Source: Methylomonas sp.
Lineage (GTDB): Bacteria > Pseudomonadota > Gammaproteobacteria > Methylococcales > Methylomonadaceae
Length of the DNA stretch: 10,743 nucleotides
Assembly: GCA_028688235.1 (NCBI GenBank)
Contig: JAQTYP010000078.1
Span: forward strand, 1-10,743
Direction: 5' to 3'
Shown: one piece after another, positions 7,166-10,743 of the stretch
Numbering within the stretch: position 1 is the stretch's first letter
Layout: the number at the start of each line of letters is the position of its first letter
Notes under the pieces: model-generated
Told to the model about the DNA's origin: nothing
The model's input: only the letters and a program-made list of their open reading frames with translations
Databases searched by the model: none
Made by a program: the position numbers and the translations under genes

Positions 7166-7448
7166 GCTTATCGCCATTGAAATCGGCATGATCGCAAGAA
7201 TCCACCGCCGGCCGGTTGGCGGCACAGGTAAACTCCGGCGGATTATGGCAAGCCGCGCACAGGCCGTGGCCGGGCAAGATTTCTGTGGTATTGAAGCCTT
7301 CTACCCTACCAGGGCCATTGAATACCTGCATGCCGTGGATTTGTTCCGGCGTAAGGGCGCCGTAGTTTCCCTCCATGAAATTGATCGAATGGCGTATCCA
7401 GATGCCAGAGGAGGTATTGCGAGGATCAAAAGGATAGACCCCCATTAA
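7166..7448 (-). pseudogene. Remnant of a di-haem cytochrome c peroxidase/MauG-like gene
   Basis: An open minus-strand frame here reads as an internal piece of a c-type cytochrome. It contains GALTPEQIHGMQVFNGPGR, then GLCAACHNPPEFT. The haem-binding CAACH is at 7245-7259. The order 'LTPEQ..G..vF' followed by CxxCHxxPxFT resembles the C-terminal haem domain of MauG/cytochrome c peroxidase-like proteins, which are normally over 300 residues long. Only about 95 residues look homologous. Upstream of MGVYPF the frame continues into Arg/Ser-rich sequence without a start or signal peptide, and downstream it runs antisense into the permease gene. Both ends are therefore lost. The 7449-7502 stretch between this remnant and jetD shows nothing recognisable. 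Subfamily assignment is moderate. Confidence 0.6.
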
Positions 7449-7502
7449 AGATATTCGGCGCGAAACCGACCTACAGCGACCAGCGCGGCGTATTGTCCTA
7501 GT

Positions 7503-8687
7503 TCAACGGCTTTTCGTTTGGATAGTCGCCAGGCATCCACAGAGGCGTGCAAAATCGACATATTCTTGTTCCAGCCTGACCCCATTACCGAAACGGTTGT
7601 CACGCAGGGCGTCGTACAGGATGTTTTCTGTTTCGGTCAGGCCGGTCAAATTTGCCTTACCAGGCTTGGACTCCTCAACCCAATGCGCGCGGTGAAGGAG
7701 CAGGGTTTCCTCGTCCATCAACAGCGAATGAGCTCGCGGGAATTGTTGGCGGAATTGACTGAGGATCGCAAAGCCGTGGGTGTCGATGTCGCCCCAATAA
7801 TGAATTTCCTTATTCTTCAACCATTCGGCTTTCGCCAAAGCCTCGAAGCCGTAACCGCGGCCGAAGATTACGATGCCGCTTTCGACCGGCGGAAACGCCA
7901 GGCCGTTGATGTCGTTTTCGGTTACGAAGACTCGTTGGACCGGCAAATTCAGCGTCGCGAATTCCTCGGCGGTGACCGTAAGATCGCTCAGGCCGGCGAT
8001 ATTGAAACAGTTGTCCAGTATCCTGAAGCGGATCAAGGCCGGCTTGAACAAAAAACCATAGCGGGCCTCGAAGCCTGAAACACCGCCGTGGGTAAAATCT
8101 ATCGCCGCTTCCGGCAATAACAAATCCAGCCATTCGCCCAGCAACTTCTTATGTTTCTCGATGAACTTGCTGTCTATGGCCGGCAGGCTGATTTGGCGCA
8201 GATAAATGCCGGGACGGGGATTTGCCATGATCCAGTCGGCTACCGCCAGCAGCTTTGGCCATGGTTCGGCATCCTCCAGCGCTCGTAAAGGATGTTTGAG
8301 CAGCCAGCCGTTCAAAGGGGTTAACGCGTCCGGCAAGCCTTGCGCCAATTCGGCAAAGCGCGCCATTTCCTTAGCTTTTTTCAGCAAGGCCGCCGCATCG
8401 CCCGGCGTCTCGAACATGACCGCCGCCGGCAAACGGTTGCGGCCCAATTGCTTGTGCTGGATGTCGCGCCATTCGAGCCGGAAATAGCGGTCGTCGGCGT
8501 TTTGCCAGCTTTCCACCCAGGCGCGAGCGGCGGCGAAGTCGGTGCCGAGCTGGGCGCTAGTCGGCGCCTTCAAACTCAGCCTGAGCGGAAACAAACCGCT
8601 ATCGGCCAGCGTTTCCGCCAATATCTGTCCACGCTGCCAGCGTTTTTCCAGCTCGGCGCGCATGTCGGCCGGTTTAGTCCAGTTCAT
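7503..8687 (-). CDS. jetD: Wadjet defence protein JetD (Toprim-containing nuclease subunit, DUF3322/DUF2220)
   Basis: A 394-residue protein of the length usual for JetD. The N-terminal part (to about 190) is the DUF3322 region, with WPKLLAVADWI and PRPGIYLRQISLPAIDSKFIEKHK. The C-terminal part is the Toprim-like DUF2220 region: TEND with Glu257, IFGRGYG at 274-280, and YWGDIDTHGFAIL at 297-309 with Asp300 and Asp302. SLLMDEETLLLHR (321-333) and RLEQE (371-375) follow. The Toprim acidic triad is intact. In Wadjet systems JetD cleaves circular plasmid DNA that the JetABC SMC-like motor has loaded on. The start codon overlaps the stop of jetC as ATGA (8684-8687), and there is no separate ribosome-binding site, so translation is probably coupled to jetC. 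It looks intact even though jetC is frameshifted. Confidence 0.92.
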   Translation of the reverse strand: MNWTKPADMRAELEKRWQRGQILAETLADSGLFPLRLSLKAPTSAQLGTDFAAARAWVESWQNADDRYFRLEWRDIQHKQLGRNRLPAAVMFETPGDAAALLKKAKEMARFAELAQGLPDALTPLNGWLLKHPLRALEDAEPWPKLLAVADWIMANPRPGIYLRQISLPAIDSKFIEKHKKLLGEWLDLLLPEAAIDFTHGGVSGFEARYGFLFKPALIRFRILDNCFNIAGLSDLTVTAEEFATLNLPVQRVFVTENDINGLAFPPVESGIVIFGRGYGFEALAKAEWLKNKEIHYWGDIDTHGFAILSQFRQQFPRAHSLLMDEETLLLHRAHWVEESKPGKANLTGLTETENILYDALRDNRFGNGVRLEQEYVDFARLCGCLATIQTKSR

Positions 8688-10743
8688 CCGCCGCGGGCTG
8701 CGCGTTCGGCGCGGTATTGTTCTATGCTCAGATTGCGCAATTTCGAATCCCGGCCCTCCTCGTTATGCACGAAGCCGACCGCCGCAACGTAGGGCTCGAT
8801 GATGTGTATCTTCTGCAAGGGCGTGACGATCAACAATTGCAGGTTGAGTTTTTCGAACAAGCGCAAACCGTATTGCGCCGATTCGTCCGAGCCGCGGCCG
8901 AATGCTTCGTCGATGACCACGAAGCGAAACGAGCGCGAGCGCACCGCGCCCCATTCCAAACCAAACTGGTAAGCCAAACTGGTAAGCCAAGCTGGCCGCC
9001 AGGATCGTGTAGGCCAGTTTTTCCTTTTGGCCGCCCGATTTGCCGCCGGAGTCGGAATAATGCTCGTGTTCGCTGTCGTCTTCCCGCCAACGTTCGCTGG
9101 CGCCGAAGCTGAACCAGTTGCGCACGTCGCTGACCTTGGCCGTCCAACGTCGGTCTTGCTCGGCCTGGCCTTCGCGGCCTCGGAAGCGTTCGATGATTTT
9201 CTTGACCTCGAGGAATTTGTTTTCCGAATATTGCTCGTCGTCGGAACCCGTCAACGCGCCCTCGGTGCAGGCGCGCAGTTCCGATTGAAAATCCCGCACG
9301 TCTGCATCCAGCGCCGGCTGGGCTTCCAGCACGATGTAGCGGCCGGCGTTGTAGTCGATCTGGGTCAAGGATTCGTTGATCAGCGCGATGCGCTCCTTGA
9401 TGGTCTCGCGCTCGCGGGCCAGTTGCGACTGGAAGTTGGCGACCTCGCGGATGGTGTTTTCATTGAGCAGTTCCTTGAAACGAGCCTCGAAGCGCGGCAA
9501 GTCGTCGGCCTGCAATTGCTCCAGCATGGTCCGGTATTCGCCGGCGGCGGCGATGGCGACGTCGGTTTCCTGGGTGTCGAGCGGAAACGCCGCGCAGTAG
9601 GCACGCATCGCGTCGATGATTTTGTCGCGCAGATAATTGAGTTTTTTGGTCTCGTTTTCGATGCGAGTCTGCAGCCAGCCTCGCATGTCTTGTTCGCGGT
9701 TGTCGCAGGATTCCACCGACAAGTGATGTTCGCCCAAGGCTTCCGGCCGCATCGCCTCCAGTTTGGCGTAACGCTCGGCGTGAGCGTCGCCGGCTTCGTC
9801 GAGCAGCATTTGGGTTTGCCGCAGCAAGGCTTCGGCGGCCTGTTGGCGTTGCTCGGTGCCGCCCAGTTCCTTGGTTTTGTCGCCGAGCAGGCGCTCGGTT
9901 TCCTTCAGCGCTGCTTGCAGGGCTTCCAGGCGTTCGCTCAAGGCCTTCAACAAATCCGACTCGGCTTCCAGTTGGCGTTTCTCGTCTTCGAGTCTGGCGA
10001 TGTCGCCGGCCAGCGGCTGCCAGTCCAGTTCGCGGAAGTCGCGGTATTCGTCCAGTTTGGACAAGGTTTTCAATTGTTCTTTGACGGCAGTTGCATCCTT
10101 GTCCAGTTGCGCCAATTGAGCGGCCAGTTCGGCCAAATATCCCTCCAGAACCTTGGCTTTATTTTCCAGTGCGGCGATCTTGGCGGCGTTCGACCAGCCC
10201 AGCACATAGCGGCTGCGGTCGTCGAGGCGGTGGCGGTCGTCTTTTTCGTGGCGTTCGCCCGGCGCCTTGATTTGCCCGGCGCTGCTGATGGCTTTTTGTT
10301 CGCGGCGAAACTGCTCGGGCGTCGCGCAACAGGCAACGTCGAAACGGTGGGCTATCTCCCGTTCCAGCCAGTCGTAGAATTCCGAATCCGGCTTGACCGC
10401 CAGCTTGTGGACCAAGGATTCGCGGTGCAGATTGGGCAGTTCGGCGCGTTGGCCGGGCCTAACCCGAAAATACACCAGCCTGCCTTTCAGATGAGTCTGG
10501 TCCACCCATTCGGCGACCGCCGCGTAATGCTGATCCGGCACCAGCAGCGACAAGCCGAAACTGCGCAGCAAACGCTCGGCCGCGCCTTCCCAGTCCTTTT
10601 CCTCGTCGCGCACCTGTATCAGTTCGCCGGCGAAAGGCATCTCGTCTTCTTCCAAGCCCAGGGCCGAACACAGCATCCGCCGCAGCTTGCTTTGAACATC
10701 GTCGATATTGCTGCGCCGCGCCTTCAGGCTGTCGATTTCGGCT
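8684..10743 (-). pseudogene. jetC: Wadjet SMC-like ATPase JetC, frameshifted, 5' part off window
   Basis: The minus-strand frame is open from the right edge (22 residues before the first Met at 10676) down to 8763, so the true start lies outside. The protein is a SbcC/MukB/SMC-like ATPase. A globular part comes first, then long Leu/Glu/Lys/Arg/Gln-rich coiled coil (clearest in about 10180-9750), then the signature SGGQKEKLA at 9038-9012. Just after LAASLAYQFG the frame is lost. The remaining C-terminus, including Walker B FRFVVIDEAFG at 8929-8897, lies in the other frame, ending at 8684. A 13-bp tandem duplication (8961-8986) accounts exactly for the shift; with one copy removed the frame runs to a stop overlapping jetD's start. 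As read, the product lacks Walker B and ends in about 70 unrelated residues. Walker A, jetB and jetA should lie to the right. Confidence 0.88.
8961..8990. repeat. Perfect 13-bp tandem duplication in jetC
   Basis: CCAAACTGGTAAG occurs at 8961-8973 and again at 8974-8986, followed by CCAA of a third partial copy. Period 13 holds without mismatch over 30 nt. The flanks (CCAAA before, CCAAGCTGG after) resemble the repeat's own start, which could favour slippage. Thirteen is one more than a multiple of three, so the extra copy shifts the jetC frame. Confidence 0.95.

Noticed and set aside
7188..7448. 86-residue plus-strand open frame after the permease gene
   Set aside because: The opposite strand carries the CAACH haem motif and recognisable cytochrome residues; the plus-strand translation shows nothing.
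7445..7501. Possible C-terminal coding scrap on the plus strand ending at a TAG near 7499
   Set aside because: A short protein-like stretch can be read, but it matches no family I recognise and is too short to support.
8961..8990. Programmed ribosomal frameshifting to restore JetC
   Set aside because: Restoring the frame would need a +1 or -2 shift, and no classic slippery heptamer plus downstream structure is evident. A plain 13-bp duplication explains the shift fully.

Overview
The window looks like a chromosomal stretch from a gammaproteobacterium. A methanotroph or methylotroph close to Methylomonas/Methylobacter is the best guess. That guess rests on the PQQ-associated ABC cluster, a Gram-negative outer-membrane efflux protein, a PilZ protein and protein-level resemblance. 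It is inference, since there is no rRNA or other marker gene here.

Layout, left to right. (1) Positions 1-1816, minus strand: a TolC/NodT-type outer-membrane efflux lipoprotein that does not stop after its usual C-terminus. It continues through a Pro/Gly/Glu-rich linker into a SPOR-like domain that runs off the left edge. A terminator-like hairpin sits just upstream of its start. (2) Positions 1979-3207, minus strand: a two-gene unit encoding a PilZ-domain protein followed by a MOSC-domain molybdenum protein (YcbX/mARC-like, no ferredoxin domain). (3) Positions 3340-7165, plus strand: a four-gene cluster read divergently from the PilZ gene. It encodes a periplasmic type-1 binding protein, a seven-bladed YVTN beta-propeller, an ABC ATPase and an ABC-2 permease. 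This is the PQQ-dependent alcohol dehydrogenase-associated ABC system, resembling pedA1-A2-B-C of Pseudomonas. The PQQ dehydrogenase and the CXXCW partner are not in the window. (4) Positions 7166-7502: a spacer holding a remnant of a di-haem cytochrome c peroxidase/MauG-type gene on the minus strand, with one intact CAACH haem motif and both ends missing. (5) Positions 7503-10743, minus strand: the downstream half of a Wadjet (Jet) plasmid-defence operon, an intact jetD preceded by jetC running off the right edge. jetA and jetB would lie beyond that edge.

The most striking observation is in jetC. A perfect 13-bp tandem duplication (8961-8986) shifts the frame between the SMC/ABC signature motif and the Walker B motif. 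Removing one 13-bp copy restores one frame through Walker B to a stop that overlaps the jetD start as ATGA. The ATPase therefore looks recently, and perhaps reversibly, switched off while jetD stays open. The other items worth a second look are the efflux-SPOR fusion, the cytochrome remnant at the junction between the PQQ cluster and the defence operon, and the pairing of an importer-type binding protein with an exporter-type permease.
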